DNA from: Streptomyces sp. CBMA152
GTDB taxonomy: Bacteria > Actinomycetota > Actinomycetes > Streptomycetales > Streptomycetaceae
NCBI RefSeq assembly: GCF_014596475.1
Contig: NZ_MECJ01000002.1
Coordinates: 62,001-126,000 of the forward strand
DNA: 64,000 bases
Direction: 5' to 3'
A program made the position numbers and the translations under genes. The notes beneath the pieces are model-generated. The model saw nothing but the letters and a program-made list of their open reading frames with translations. It was not told the DNA's origin and made no database searches. Positions 7,903-16,911 of this stretch are shown piece after piece; position 1 is the stretch's first letter; each line of letters begins with the position of its first letter.

Positions 7903-9714
7903 TCAGTGCTTGGGCGTGTTCGCCACGGTGACGTTGACGGCGGCCCAGGCCTTGTCGGCCGTCTTGTACTCGGTGCTGTTCGCGCCGTACAGGTCGGACG
8001 CCGCCTTCAGCGTCGCGACGCGGGCGTCGTGGAAGTCGGTCGAGGAGACCATGTAGCGGGTCAGGGCGCGGTAGAAGATCTGCGTCGCCTTGTCCCGGCC
8101 GATGCCGGTGACCGTCGAGCCGTCGTACGTCGGGGAGTCGTACTGGACGTTCCCGATCGTCTTCTGGCCGCTGCCCTCGGCGAGCAGGTAGTACGCGTGC
8201 GAGGAGACGCCGGAACCGGCGTGGACCTCGGTGTCGTACGACGCGGGCGACCAGTAGTCGACCGTGCCCTCCAGCTGGTCCATGGACGGCTTGTCCAGGC
8301 GGCGCAGGAAGGTCTGCGCGAGCCCGAGCTTCTCGCCGATCAGGTAGTTCGGCGGGTTGTTCGGGTTGTTGGTCTGGAACTCGACGTTGCTGCCGAAGAT
8401 GTCCGCCAGCGACTCGTTCAGCGAGCCCGCCTCGCCGAACTGGCTGCCCTGCGCGTCGACCCGGGTCGGCTGCAGGTTGGCGGTCGCGTCGACCACGCCG
8501 TGGGTGAGCTCGTGGCCCGTGACGTCGAGGACGACCAGCGGCTTGGTGAAGGTCTCGCCGTCACCGTCGCCGTAGAGCATGCAGCCGCAGTCCGAGGACC
8601 AGAACGCGTTGCCGACGTTGGAGCCGAAGTGCACCAGCGCGTGGGCACCGGCACCGTCGTTCTTGATGCCGTTGCGGCCGAACACCTTCTTGTAGAAGTC
8701 GAGGGTGCTGGTGATGCCGTACTGGGCGTCCACGGCGGCCGTCTGGCGGTTGCTCGTGGAGCCGTTGCCCCAGGTGTTGGAGTTGTTGGTGAGCAGCTTG
8801 CCCTGGGCGAACTGCTCCAGCTCCTGGCCACCGGCGTCACGCGTCTCGGTGTTGCCGCGCGTGGCGTCCTTGAGGAGGTAGGAGGACTTGCCGGTCTTCA
8901 GCGTGTTGAGCTGGACCTGACCGACGAAGATCGAGGAGCCGGTACCGATGGAGGGGATGCCCACGGTCTTCGGCGGGTTGAATCCGAACGCCGTGCTCGC
9001 CGAGGCGGTCGCCTTGGACGTGGCGGCGGCGGCCCCGGTCTTGGGAGCGAGCGTCTCGCCGCGCTGCTTGAGGGTCTTCTTCAGTCGCGGCGAGACGAAC
9101 TCGTCGTTGACCGGGGTGTTGCTGAGCACGGCACCGGTCGCGGCGTCGATGACGACCGTACGGGCGCCGCCCGCCTCGGTGGTCTTGCTGCCGCTGACCT
9201 TGATCTGGTAGGCGAGCGCCGTGCGGCCGGCGCGCGCGTCGACGACCAGCTCGGCGGTGCCGGCGTCGCCCTTCGCGGCCGAGGCGGCCTTGGCCTTGGC
9301 CTGGTCGGCCGTCAGCTTGGGAGTGCTGGAGGCGACCTGCACCTGGTGGCGGACCGCGCGGGTCACGTCCAGGTACTTGGACTTGGCGTCCAGGTGCACG
9401 ACCAGGTCGCCGCCGAGGACCGGCAGGCCCTTGTGGGCGCGGACGAAACGGACGTGCGACTTGCCGTCCGCGTCGACCAGCGCGTCGGTGGCCGTCAGGG
9501 TGTCGTCCTTGGAGACACCGGTGGCCGAGGCGTGCGCGAACGCGGCGGCGCGCGCAGCGTCCACGACCGACTTGGCGGCCTTGGTGGAGGCGACGGAGGA
9601 AGTCCCCGTGGCGGCCGGGGTCGCGAAGGCGGTGCCCACGCCCCCTGCCGCGATGGTCGCGGCCGTGGTGACGGCCAGGGCTATCGCCAGGCTGCGTATG
9701 TGGGGTGTACGCAC
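7903..9714 (-). CDS. Secreted M4 (thermolysin-family) zinc metalloprotease
   Basis: A 603-residue preproenzyme. A signal peptide occupies about 1-32. The propeptide follows, with FTP-like (RFVRAHKGLPVLGGDLVVHL) and PepSY-like strands. The M4 catalytic domain starts around residue 250. The zinc site is complete: H401-E402-x-x-H405 in VTGHELTHGVVD, with the third ligand E434 in GSLNESLADIFGS; the downstream HAYYLLAEG-type helix is present. The mature enzyme should be an extracellular neutral endoprotease used for protein scavenging. The C-terminal helix DLYGANSTEYKTADKAWAAVNV closely matches the second M4 enzyme at 25026-26660. A terminator separates it from the sigma pair; 418 bp of non-coding DNA lie upstream. 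Confidence 0.95.
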   Translation of the reverse strand: MRTPHIRSLAIALAVTTAATIAAGGVGTAFATPAATGTSSVASTKAAKSVVDAARAAAFAHASATGVSKDDTLTATDALVDADGKSHVRFVRAHKGLPVLGGDLVVHLDAKSKYLDVTRAVRHQVQVASSTPKLTADQAKAKAASAAKGDAGTAELVVDARAGRTALAYQIKVSGSKTTEAGGARTVVIDAATGAVLSNTPVNDEFVSPRLKKTLKQRGETLAPKTGAAAATSKATASASTAFGFNPPKTVGIPSIGTGSSIFVGQVQLNTLKTGKSSYLLKDATRGNTETRDAGGQELEQFAQGKLLTNNSNTWGNGSTSNRQTAAVDAQYGITSTLDFYKKVFGRNGIKNDGAGAHALVHFGSNVGNAFWSSDCGCMLYGDGDGETFTKPLVVLDVTGHELTHGVVDATANLQPTRVDAQGSQFGEAGSLNESLADIFGSNVEFQTNNPNNPPNYLIGEKLGLAQTFLRRLDKPSMDQLEGTVDYWSPASYDTEVHAGSGVSSHAYYLLAEGSGQKTIGNVQYDSPTYDGSTVTGIGRDKATQIFYRALTRYMVSSTDFHDARVATLKAASDLYGANSTEYKTADKAWAAVNVTVANTPKH

Positions 9715-10132
9715 TATGGAGGGTCCTTAGTGGTGCAGGGGCGGCCGGCTACAACCGCCCGTACGCACGGTGCTGTTGTGCACCGAGGGGACCGTGTGGT
9801 CCCGATCGGAACCCTGCTATGCCTGACATGCGCATGTAAAGGCGTTTGATCACCATAAGTGCCTTTGGAACTCAGATTTAACAATCGCGTGTTCAATCAG
9901 TCGCGCGGAGGTGACGCTGAGGTGACCGACACGCAAGCTTGCTGTGTGGTTCCTGTGTTCCAACGGTCCAGATGCGTGGACGGGGTAAATGGTTGCACGC
10001 CTCGCGCACTGTGCTTCTGATCACAGTGCGCGGGCGTCGTGTGCTCCATGTACGCGTGTAACTGCGGGGGTTGAGGGCGTTCTTTCATCTTGACCCAGCT
10101 TGGGACAGATCATCCGTTTCGTAATTCTGAGG
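9715..10132. other. Intergenic region, 418 bp
   Basis: This stretch lies upstream of the M4 protease gene and downstream of the YVTN-propeller gene, both on the minus strand. No frame in it has coding-like third positions. It holds the protease promoter region (relatively AT-rich at 9820-9900) and the inverted repeat at 10003-10032, described separately. Confidence 0.7.
10003..10032. terminator. Perfect inverted repeat: terminator or CRP-like site
   Basis: CGCGCACTGTG and CACAGTGCGCG pair perfectly over 11 bp around an eight-base loop, about 100 bp after the stop of the YVTN-propeller gene read leftwards. It can act as that gene's terminator. Its inner part, GTG-N8-CAC within CTGTG and CACAG, also has the half-site spacing of CRP-family operators, so a protein-binding role cannot be excluded. 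Confidence 0.55.
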
Positions 10133-11395
10133 TCAGCCTGCCGAGGGGCCGGTCCAGTCGGCGGGGACGTGCCCGATCCGCACCCGCTGCGGATGGTCGC
10201 CGACCGGGATCGAGACGGTCTTCTGTCCGGTGGCGAAGTCGATCGCGGTGATACGGTCCGCCCCGCTCTCCGAGATGACGCAGGACCTGCCGTCGCCGCT
10301 CACCGTCGCCCAGTACGGCTTCGACGCGGGAACCAGCGGGCCTTCCTGCAACGTTGTACGGTCGACGACCGTCGCGTAGTCGTCCATCGTCCCGGCGACG
10401 CAGAGCTTGGTCCCGTCGGGGCTCATGGAGAGCCCGTGGTGGCGCGAGTCGTTGACCCAGGTGGTGCGGTCCTTGCTGGTCGCGGGGTTCTCGGGGAGCG
10501 TCTTCGACCGGGTGATCTTGTCGCTGGCGACGTCGTACTCCAGGAAGCCGTTGAAGAACGAGACCTGGAAGTACGCCTTGGACTCGTCGGGCGTGAAGAC
10601 CAGCGGCCGCACGGCGTTGGACAGGTCCTTGCGTCCGAACGCGTCGAGCCGGGAGCGCATGTCGATGACCTTGACCTGCTTGTAGGTGTGCGCGTCCACC
10701 ACCGTGATGTGCCGGTCGCCCTTGGTCCAGTCGAGCCAGGGGGCGTCCAGCGCCGTGTCGACCTCGCCGATCGACATGTTCCAGAGGTACTTCCCGCCGT
10801 CCGTGAAGACGTTCTCGTGGGGTTTGTCGCCGGCCGTGAACGAGCCGAGCTGTTGGCCGGTGACGATGTCGAGTACGTGCACGGTGTTCGAGGTGGAGGC
10901 GGAGACGGCGACGCGGGCGCCGTCGGGGGAGACCGCCATGTGGTCGGAGCGGTAACCCGACACCGGGAAGCGCCAGTTGATGTGTCCGGTGGTGAGGTCG
11001 ATCGAGACGACGTCGGCGAAGCTGGGGCGGGAGACCACCACGGACGACCCGTCGGGCGTGGTGTACATGTCGTCGACGAACTGGTCGTGCCCCTCGCCCG
11101 GCCCCTGTCTGATGCCGAGGAAATAGGCGAGTTTGATGGGGTTGAGGTAGATCTCGGCGAGCCGCTGGTCCTTGTCGGGGATGACGTTGATCCGCCCGAT
11201 CTTCGCGAAGTCGCCACTGGATCTGACGACATCGGCGGTGCCGTCCCAGTTGTTGCCGACGAACATGACCTCCCGCAGCCCGGCGGCACCGGCGTGCCGC
11301 GCGGCGGTGGCGGAGGCGGTCGTGGAGGCGGAGGTACCGGCCACGGCCAGGGTGAGAACGGCCGCCAGGGAGCCGAGTGTTCTGGAAACAGACAT
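10133..11395 (-). CDS. Secreted YVTN/YncE-type beta-propeller protein
   Basis: A 420-residue exported protein. The ATG at 11395, five bases after CCGGAG, is chosen over a longer frame start; it opens with a Sec signal (MSVSRTLGSLAAVLTLAVAG, cleavage near SASA). The rest is made of about 40-residue blade repeats typical of YVTN/YncE propellers: VSIDLTTGHINWRFPVSG with HMAVSPDGARVAVSAS, VHVLDIVTGQQLGSFTAG, HITVVDAHTYKQVKVIDM, SMSPDGTKLCVAG and ITAIDFATGQKTVSIPVG. Such proteins form seven-blade scaffolds with few shared activities. No catalytic residues are recognised. The gene is monocistronic in appearance. Confidence 0.85.
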   Translation of the reverse strand: MSVSRTLGSLAAVLTLAVAGTSASTTASATAARHAGAAGLREVMFVGNNWDGTADVVRSSGDFAKIGRINVIPDKDQRLAEIYLNPIKLAYFLGIRQGPGEGHDQFVDDMYTTPDGSSVVVSRPSFADVVSIDLTTGHINWRFPVSGYRSDHMAVSPDGARVAVSASTSNTVHVLDIVTGQQLGSFTAGDKPHENVFTDGGKYLWNMSIGEVDTALDAPWLDWTKGDRHITVVDAHTYKQVKVIDMRSRLDAFGRKDLSNAVRPLVFTPDESKAYFQVSFFNGFLEYDVASDKITRSKTLPENPATSKDRTTWVNDSRHHGLSMSPDGTKLCVAGTMDDYATVVDRTTLQEGPLVPASKPYWATVSGDGRSCVISESGADRITAIDFATGQKTVSIPVGDHPQRVRIGHVPADWTGPSAG

Positions 11396-11582
11396 CGTCA
11401 CTCCGGTTGATCTTGTGGGGGGCATGACCATGACGTGCGGCGTGGCTACGGGAAAGTAATGAGCGCCGGTTCACTTCACAAGGGCCGTGACGATGAATGT
11501 TGCGGCGTGCAACACAACGCGGAAGGCCCGCCGCCGACCCGCGAGGGGTGGGCGACGGACCTTGCGTGGGACTGGGGTGACG

Positions 11583-13136
11583 TCAGCTGACGTCGAGTGC
11601 CGTGTCGTCGACGACGAACGACGTCTGGAGCGTGGAGCCCTCGACTCCGGTGAACTTCACCGTCACCGTCTGGCCCGCGTACGCGCTCAGGTCGAAGCTG
11701 CGCTGGGTGTAGCCGCTGCCCGCGTCGAGGTTGGAGTACGTGGCCAGGGTGGACAGGACCGTCCCCGAACCGTCCACGACCTGCGCCTTCAGCGTGTCGT
11801 ACGCCTTGGTGGTCGTGGTCTCGTCCGTGTCGATGTGCAGGTAGTAGCTGAGCTTGGCCGCGCAGCCGGACGGGATGGTGACCGTCTGGGCGAGCGTGTC
11901 GGTGTGCGCGGTGCCGGTGCCGTTCAGCCACGCCGTGTACGAGCCGCTGTGCGCGGGCTCGCTGGAGTCGTTGGTGATGACCCCGCTCGTGGCCGACCAC
12001 GCCGAACTTCCGGACTCGAAGCCCGGGTTGGCGAGCAGCTGACCGGCCGTGCAGGTGCCGGTGCCCCCGCCGCCGGTGCTGCCGCCAGTGCTGCCTCCGG
12101 TGCTGCCACCCGTGCTGCCTCCGGTGGTGCCGCCGGTGCTGCCGCCCGTGCCTCCGCCGGTGGTGCCGCCCGTGCTGCCGGAACCACCCGCTCCGGCGAG
12201 CCACTCCGTACCGTTGAGGGCGAGCGCCGCGTCCGTGCCGGCCGGGTCGTCCCAGCCGTCGAAGAGGTTGTTGTTGGGCTGGCCGGTGCCGTCGTCGATC
12301 GGCGAGCTGTCGCCCCAGAACGCCACCCGGCCGCTGCCGAACGTGCTGGTCGCGAAGAAGGCGCCGGTGTTGCCGGAGTAGCCGGTGCGGTACACCAGGC
12401 CCTTGACCGCCGGGTTGTCCGCGGGCTTCAGGGTGGCCGTCGTGCCGTTGCGGATGATGCTGCCGGTGACCTTGCCGAAGGAGCCGTTGAGCACCGGGTC
12501 GGTGCTGTCGGAGATCGCCCTCGGGTTGTCGTTGGCGATGTTCAGCGAGTCGATCGAGAAGCCGAACGGGTCGTTGTTGTTGACCCCGTTGTTGGTCATC
12601 AGATCGTTGAGGATCTTGACCGCGTCGGAGCCGTCGTTGTTGCGGTCCGAGCCGGTGTGGTCGGAGATCATGAACAGACCGCCGCCGTGCTGCACGAACT
12701 TCATGATCGCGGTCTTCTCGGACGCCGACAGCAGGATGTTCGGCTCGGGCAGCACGAACGTGTCGAAGTTCTGCAGGTCGAGCGGCGACGACGTGCCGTA
12801 GGTGATGGTGTTGCCCGAGGGCAGCGTCTTCAGCGAGTAGTTGCCCGTCTTCTGGAGCGAGACGCCCCACGACGAGAGTGCGCCGGTCCAGTCGGTCTCC
12901 GCCGACGGGTTGGCGTTCTCGGCCAGCGGGTCGGGCTGGCTGGTGCTGATGATCCAGTCTGCGTTGCCGGCGGTCTCGGCCTTGGAATTGTCGAAGAGCA
13001 CGCGGTGCGGGGTCACCGCGGCGGCTGCGGGGGCGGTGACGGCCAGGGCCGCCGTGCCCGTGCCCAGCATGCCGAGCGCCACGAGCGCGGTGGCGAGTCT
13101 GTGCCGTGGCCTTTGGGAACTCCGGGTTCGGAGCAT
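11583..13136 (-). CDS. Secreted modular protein: GATase-like domain, Gly/Ser/Thr linker, NPGFE-type jelly-roll
   Basis: A 517-residue exported protein; GGAGGTAGCAGG directly before ATG 13136 fixes the start. After a long signal (about 1-42) comes a domain with features of the ThuA/DUF4350 class-I amidotransferase-like fold: [45 protein letters not shown] and [18 protein letters not shown] repetitive linker follows (about 12050-12190 on the DNA), built from GGSTGGT-like units. The C-terminal domain begins [16 protein letters not shown], a signature of secreted jelly-roll, carbohydrate-binding-like modules. Overall this looks like an extracellular polysaccharide- or surface-acting protein. No catalytic residue can be named. 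Confidence 0.78.
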   Translation of the reverse strand: MLRTRSSQRPRHRLATALVALGMLGTGTAALAVTAPAAAAVTPHRVLFDNSKAETAGNADWIISTSQPDPLAENANPSAETDWTGALSSWGVSLQKTGNYSLKTLPSGNTITYGTSSPLDLQNFDTFVLPEPNILLSASEKTAIMKFVQHGGGLFMISDHTGSDRNNDGSDAVKILNDLMTNNGVNNNDPFGFSIDSLNIANDNPRAISDSTDPVLNGSFGKVTGSIIRNGTTATLKPADNPAVKGLVYRTGYSGNTGAFFATSTFGSGRVAFWGDSSPIDDGTGQPNNNLFDGWDDPAGTDAALALNGTEWLAGAGGSGSTGGTTGGGTGGSTGGTTGGSTGGSTGGSTGGSTGGGGTGTCTAGQLLANPGFESGSSAWSATSGVITNDSSEPAHSGSYTAWLNGTGTAHTDTLAQTVTIPSGCAAKLSYYLHIDTDETTTTKAYDTLKAQVVDGSGTVLSTLATYSNLDAGSGYTQRSFDLSAYAGQTVTVKFTGVEGSTLQTSFVVDDTALDVS

Positions 13137-13314
13137 CCTGCTACCTCCATGAGGGGTGGGGGAGAGGCGGTGCGGGCGCCCAGTCTGCGCGCGTAGAACG
13201 GCAGTTGGGATACTCCCGGGCTGCGCGCGTTTGAACGGTACATGGCGAGATTGCATCGGTGCAGTGTCTCGGCCATGACTCTTCGAACCGGCCCCTCGCG
13301 CAGGACGCGCACGA

Positions 13315-13345
13315 AGGCCCCCGTCGACCGGGTCGACGGGGGCCT
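13315..13345 (-). terminator. Hairpin terminator after the BNR-propeller gene
   Basis: AGGCCCCCGTCGACC and GGTCGACGGGGGCCT form a 15-bp complementary stem directly downstream of the stop codon at 13355 on the minus strand. Confidence 0.85.
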
Positions 13346-13354
13346 GACGCAGTA

Positions 13355-15589
13355 TCAGATTCCTTGGTGGGTAAGGAGACTGTAGAAGCCACGGCCGAAG
13401 GTGGCCGCGACCAGGCGATGGTGGGTGGGGTCGTATGTGATGTCCGACACCGGCACCAGCGGCAGCCCGCCGCCGAGCCGCTGCCAGCCGCCCCGGCCGT
13501 TGACGAACACGCCCTGGTCGGTGGCCACATAGAGCGTGTTTCGGCCGATCGGCACCACATCGTTCACCGGCGCCTGGGGAAGGTTTCCGGACAGATCGGT
13601 CCAGCTCGCGCCCGCGTCCCTGGTCCGCAGCAGATGCGGCTGCGGCGAGCCCGCCCGGTACCCGGACAGCGATACGTACGCGGTCGCCGGATCGTCCGCG
13701 TCCACCGCGATACGGGTCACCCACGGCTGCCCGGACAGGACCTGGGTCCAGTGGGCACCCAGATCGCGGGTCACCCACACCCGGCCGTCGTCGGTGCCCG
13801 CCCAGACGGTGTGCCCGTCATGCGCGGCCGCGACCGTCGTGATCGTGCCGTAGGGGTAGGAGTCGTGGCCCGGCCCACCGGTGAGGTCGGGGCTGATCGG
13901 CTGCCAGGTGGCGCCGCCGTCGGTCGACCGGTTGAGCCGGTTGCCGCCGTAGTAGAGGACGTTCGGGTTCACCGGGTCGAACTGCACGGGGGTGAGCCAG
14001 TTGCGGCGGTCGGCCGTGGTGGAGTTGGTGTACTCGGTGAGGGTGGCGCCGCCGTCGGTGGAGCGGAAGCAGTTGCCGTACTGGTAGCAGGCGTACACCC
14101 GGTTCTTGTCGGTGGGATCGATCAGGTTCTGCAGCCCGTCGCCGCCCAGGTACTCGTTGAACGCGTCGCCGCCCCAGGAGCGCACCGAGCCGTTGTCCTG
14201 GGCGCCGCCGGATATCCGGGTGGTGTCCTGCGGGGTCGCCGCCACCGTGTAGAGCTGGGTCCACGGCTCGTACGTCGCCTTGGTCCAGCCCGAGTCACCG
14301 CGCGCGTCGGAGCGGTAGACGCCGCCGTCGTTGCCGAGGTAGACGCGGCCGGGGGTGCGCGGGTCCCAGAGCATGGCGTGCTGGTCGGAGTGGACGGCGT
14401 CCTCCTCGGCGGTCCAGGTCGCGCCGCCGTCCTTGGTGGTCAGCAGGCCCACCCCGGCCGCGTGCACATGCCGGGCGTCGGCCGGGTCGACCCACACCTT
14501 GCCGAACCACCAGGAGTAGCTGGACTGGTTGTCGGCGAGGGTCGGGTTGTCGGGCAGTTTCGTCCAGCTGTCGCCGCCGTCGGCGGAGGTGAGGAAGCTC
14601 CCGAAGGTCCCGCCGGTGGCGCCGACCAGGGCGTACAGGCGGCCCGGTTCCGAGCGCGCGATGCCCAGGCCGATGCGGCCCGAGTCGGCGGTGGGGAGCC
14701 CGCCGCCGAGATGCTTCCAGTGGGCGCCTCCGTCGTCGGAGCGGTAGACGCCGGAGCCCGTTCCGCCGTAGGTGCGTTTGTCCGGCTCGCGCCGGTGGTC
14801 CCACAGCACGGCGTACACCCGGTCGGGGTTGGCCGGGTCGCGCTGGACGTCGACGGCTCCGGTGAAACCGTTCGGCACATCCAGCACGCGCCGCCAGGAG
14901 CCCCCGGCGTTCTCGGAGAGGTAGACACCCCGGTCGCCGCCCGCGTTGTAGAGCGATCCGGTGGCCGCGGCGAGCACCCGGCGGGGTGCGCGCGGGTCCA
15001 CGTCGAGGGCGCCGACCGCTCCCGAGTCCCGCAGTCCGACCGCCCGCCAGCTGCGGCCCTGGTCGGTGGAGCGGTAGATTCCGGTCCCCTCGTAGGTGAC
15101 GCTGCCGCCACCGGGGTTGGGCTCGCCCGTTCCCGCGTACAGCGTGCCGTCCGGGGCTGCCGCGAGCGCGCCCATCGCTTGCGTGCCGCGCTCCGGCCAC
15201 GCCGGGGTGAACGTCTTTCCGGCGTCGGTCGAGCGCCACACCCCGCCGCTGGCGGCCGCCGCGTACAGCGTGTCGGCATGGCGGGGGTCGAGGGCGAGCG
15301 AGACGACCCGGCCGCCGATGTTGGTGGGGCCGATCGACTGCCAGGAGCCGGGGGTCTGGGGCAGTGCGGCGGCCTGCGCGGCCGCGGTGTCGTAGGCGTG
15401 CCGGGGCAACGGCTGCCCGGGAACGGCTTTTTGCAGATAGCTGTACTCGGCGGGAGCGGCGGGGCCGCCTCCGTCGTCGTCCTCCTGGACCGAGGCCGAG
15501 GCGGTATGACCTCCCGGCGCCAACAGCCCGGCGACCGCGAGGACCGCGATCGCGGCCGTACGTATCCCGCTGGATCTCCCTGTACGCAT
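13355..15589 (-). CDS. Secreted BNR-repeat (sortilin/GH74-like) beta-propeller protein
   Basis: A 744-residue exported protein with an N-terminal signal (about 1-33) and AAGGAG before the ATG. At least seven Asp-box/BNR repeats are visible: [124 protein letters not shown] and [15 protein letters not shown]. This matches the double-propeller proteins related to sortilin and GH74 xyloglucanases, in which each Asp box sits at a blade turn. The catalytic Asp pair of true GH74 enzymes cannot be confirmed from the text, so it may be non-enzymatic. It is divergent from the ribose operon. Confidence 0.85.
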   Translation of the reverse strand: MRTGRSSGIRTAAIAVLAVAGLLAPGGHTASASVQEDDDGGGPAAPAEYSYLQKAVPGQPLPRHAYDTAAAQAAALPQTPGSWQSIGPTNIGGRVVSLALDPRHADTLYAAAASGGVWRSTDAGKTFTPAWPERGTQAMGALAAAPDGTLYAGTGEPNPGGGSVTYEGTGIYRSTDQGRSWRAVGLRDSGAVGALDVDPRAPRRVLAAATGSLYNAGGDRGVYLSENAGGSWRRVLDVPNGFTGAVDVQRDPANPDRVYAVLWDHRREPDKRTYGGTGSGVYRSDDGGAHWKHLGGGLPTADSGRIGLGIARSEPGRLYALVGATGGTFGSFLTSADGGDSWTKLPDNPTLADNQSSYSWWFGKVWVDPADARHVHAAGVGLLTTKDGGATWTAEEDAVHSDQHAMLWDPRTPGRVYLGNDGGVYRSDARGDSGWTKATYEPWTQLYTVAATPQDTTRISGGAQDNGSVRSWGGDAFNEYLGGDGLQNLIDPTDKNRVYACYQYGNCFRSTDGGATLTEYTNSTTADRRNWLTPVQFDPVNPNVLYYGGNRLNRSTDGGATWQPISPDLTGGPGHDSYPYGTITTVAAAHDGHTVWAGTDDGRVWVTRDLGAHWTQVLSGQPWVTRIAVDADDPATAYVSLSGYRAGSPQPHLLRTRDAGASWTDLSGNLPQAPVNDVVPIGRNTLYVATDQGVFVNGRGGWQRLGGGLPLVPVSDITYDPTHHRLVAATFGRGFYSLLTHQGI

Positions 15590-15894
15590 GGACGGCTCCT
15601 TACGCGGCCGGGATCGCCGGTCCGCGACGAGTGGAAGAGCGTTCCGATGGCGCGCAACTCACGTAACAGGGGGAGAGTGTTCATCAACTGCCGCAGCCGC
15701 ACCAGTAGTTGGTGGCAGAACGCGGTGTGAATGCACCGGTGATCCGTATGCCGGTCCGCCCACTTGGGCGCTGACCGTTCATCACGATCGGGTCTCGGAG
15801 GTCGGGCGAGGGCTTGTCCGAGCTCGTGTAATCGATTCCAATCCTCGGTGTAATCGTTTCCACGGCCCCGCGAGCAGGAGGAGGTGGTCCGGCG
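15590..15894. other. Divergent promoter region, 305 bp
   Basis: The region separates the BNR-propeller gene from the LacI-led ribose operon. It contains no credible gene. Its only clear content is the pair of LacI-type operators at 15826-15862 and an AGGAGGAGG ribosome binding site for the regulator. Confidence 0.7.
15826..15862. promoter_or_regulatory. Two tandem LacI-family operators
   Basis: TGTAATCGATTCCA (15827-15840) and TGTAATCGTTTCCA (15849-15862) both fit the LacI-family consensus TGnAAnCGnTTnCA exactly. They lie 22 bp apart, two helical turns, and 33 bp before the start of the LacI regulator gene. Cooperative autoregulation of the operon is the simple reading. Confidence 0.85.
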
Positions 15895-16911
15895 ATGGCC
15901 GGCATCAAGGACGTCGCGGCCGAGGCGGGAGTGTCGGTCGCCACGGTCTCCCGCGTCCTCAACAGCCACCCGTCCGTCAGCCCCGAGGCGCGCTCGCGCG
16001 TCCTCGCCGCCGTCGACGCGCTCGGCTACCGCCCCAACGCGGTCGCCAGATCGCTGCGCACCGACCAGACCCGCACCCTGGGGCTGGTCATCAGCGATGT
16101 GCTCAACCCGTACTTCACCGAGCTCGCCCGTTCCGTGGAGCAGGAGGCGCGGGAGCTCGGCTACAGCGTCATCATCGGAAACGCCGACGAACGGCCCGAG
16201 TTGCAGGACCACCACATCCGCACCCTGCTCGACCGCCGCATCGACGGGCTGCTGGTGTCGCCCACCGAGGGCGGCTCCGCGCCGATGGTGGAGGCGGCCC
16301 GCGCGGGCACCCCGATGGTCTTCGTCGACCGCTGGATCCCGGGCGTCGACGTCCCTGTGGTGCGGGCCGACGGCCGTGCGGCCGTCCGCGACCTCGTCGC
16401 CCATCTCTACGGCCTCGGCCACCGCAGGCTCGCCATCATCGCTGGCCCGGCCGCCACGACCACGGGCAGCGAGCGGGTCGAGGCGTTCCGGGACGCGCTG
16501 CGCGAGCACCAACTCCCGCTCCCCGACGCCTATATCGGCCAGGGCGACTTCCAGGCCGACAGCGGCCGCCGGACCACCGAACGCTTCCTCGCGCTCCCCG
16601 AACCGCCCGAAGTCGTCTTCGCCGCCGACAACCTGATGGCGCTCGGCGCCCTCGACGCGATCCGTGCGCACGGGCTGCGGGTGCCGCACGACATCGCGCT
16701 CGCCGCCTTCGACGACATCCCGTGGTTCGTGCACACCGATCCGCCGATCACCGCGATCGCCCAGCCGACCGACGAGCTGGGCCGGGCCGCGGTACGCGCT
16801 CTGGTCGACCGGATCGAGGGGCGGCAGCCGGAGTCCGTCACCCTGCCCGCCCGTCTCGTCGTGCGCCGATCCTGCGGCGAGCGTGCCGCCGACCAGAGGA
16901 GCAACGCGTGA
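15895..16911 (+). CDS. LacI-family transcriptional repressor of the ribose operon
   Basis: A 338-residue repressor. The N-terminal HTH is textbook: IKDVAAEAGVSVATVSRVLN followed by the hinge RSRVLAAVDALGYRPNAVAR. The effector domain is of the periplasmic-binding-protein type (TRTLGLVISDVLNPYFTELA, RRIDGLLVSPTEGG, MVFVDRWIPGVDVPVVRADG, DNLMALGALDAIRAHGLRVP, ALAAFDDIPWF). The start at 15895 has AGGAGGAGG upstream. Its stop overlaps the GTG of the ATPase gene, so it is the first cistron of the sugar operon and its own gene lies behind the two LacI boxes. The inducer is likely ribose or a derivative, inferred from the linked ribokinase. Confidence 0.92.
   Translation: MAGIKDVAAEAGVSVATVSRVLNSHPSVSPEARSRVLAAVDALGYRPNAVARSLRTDQTRTLGLVISDVLNPYFTELARSVEQEARELGYSVIIGNADERPELQDHHIRTLLDRRIDGLLVSPTEGGSAPMVEAARAGTPMVFVDRWIPGVDVPVVRADGRAAVRDLVAHLYGLGHRRLAIIAGPAATTTGSERVEAFRDALREHQLPLPDAYIGQGDFQADSGRRTTERFLALPEPPEVVFAADNLMALGALDAIRAHGLRVPHDIALAAFDDIPWFVHTDPPITAIAQPTDELGRAAVRALVDRIEGRQPESVTLPARLVVRRSCGERAADQRSNA

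Noticed and set aside
12050..12190. Repeated GGTGGTGCC/GCTGCC units that look like a CRISPR-like or satellite array
   Set aside because: They encode the Gly/Ser/Thr linker of the modular secreted protein; units are irregular with no spacers.
13259..15730. Long plus-strand open frame (823 codons) opposite the BNR-propeller gene
   Set aside because: It is the shadow of the minus-strand gene; it lacks a ribosome binding site, signal peptide or family motif, and the BNR frame has clear repeats and a signal.
15588..16907. In-frame N-terminal extension of RbsA to 952 residues
   Set aside because: It overlaps the LacI gene in another frame and reads Arg/Ala/Pro-rich noise; the GTGA overlap at 16908 with a ribosome binding site is the true start.
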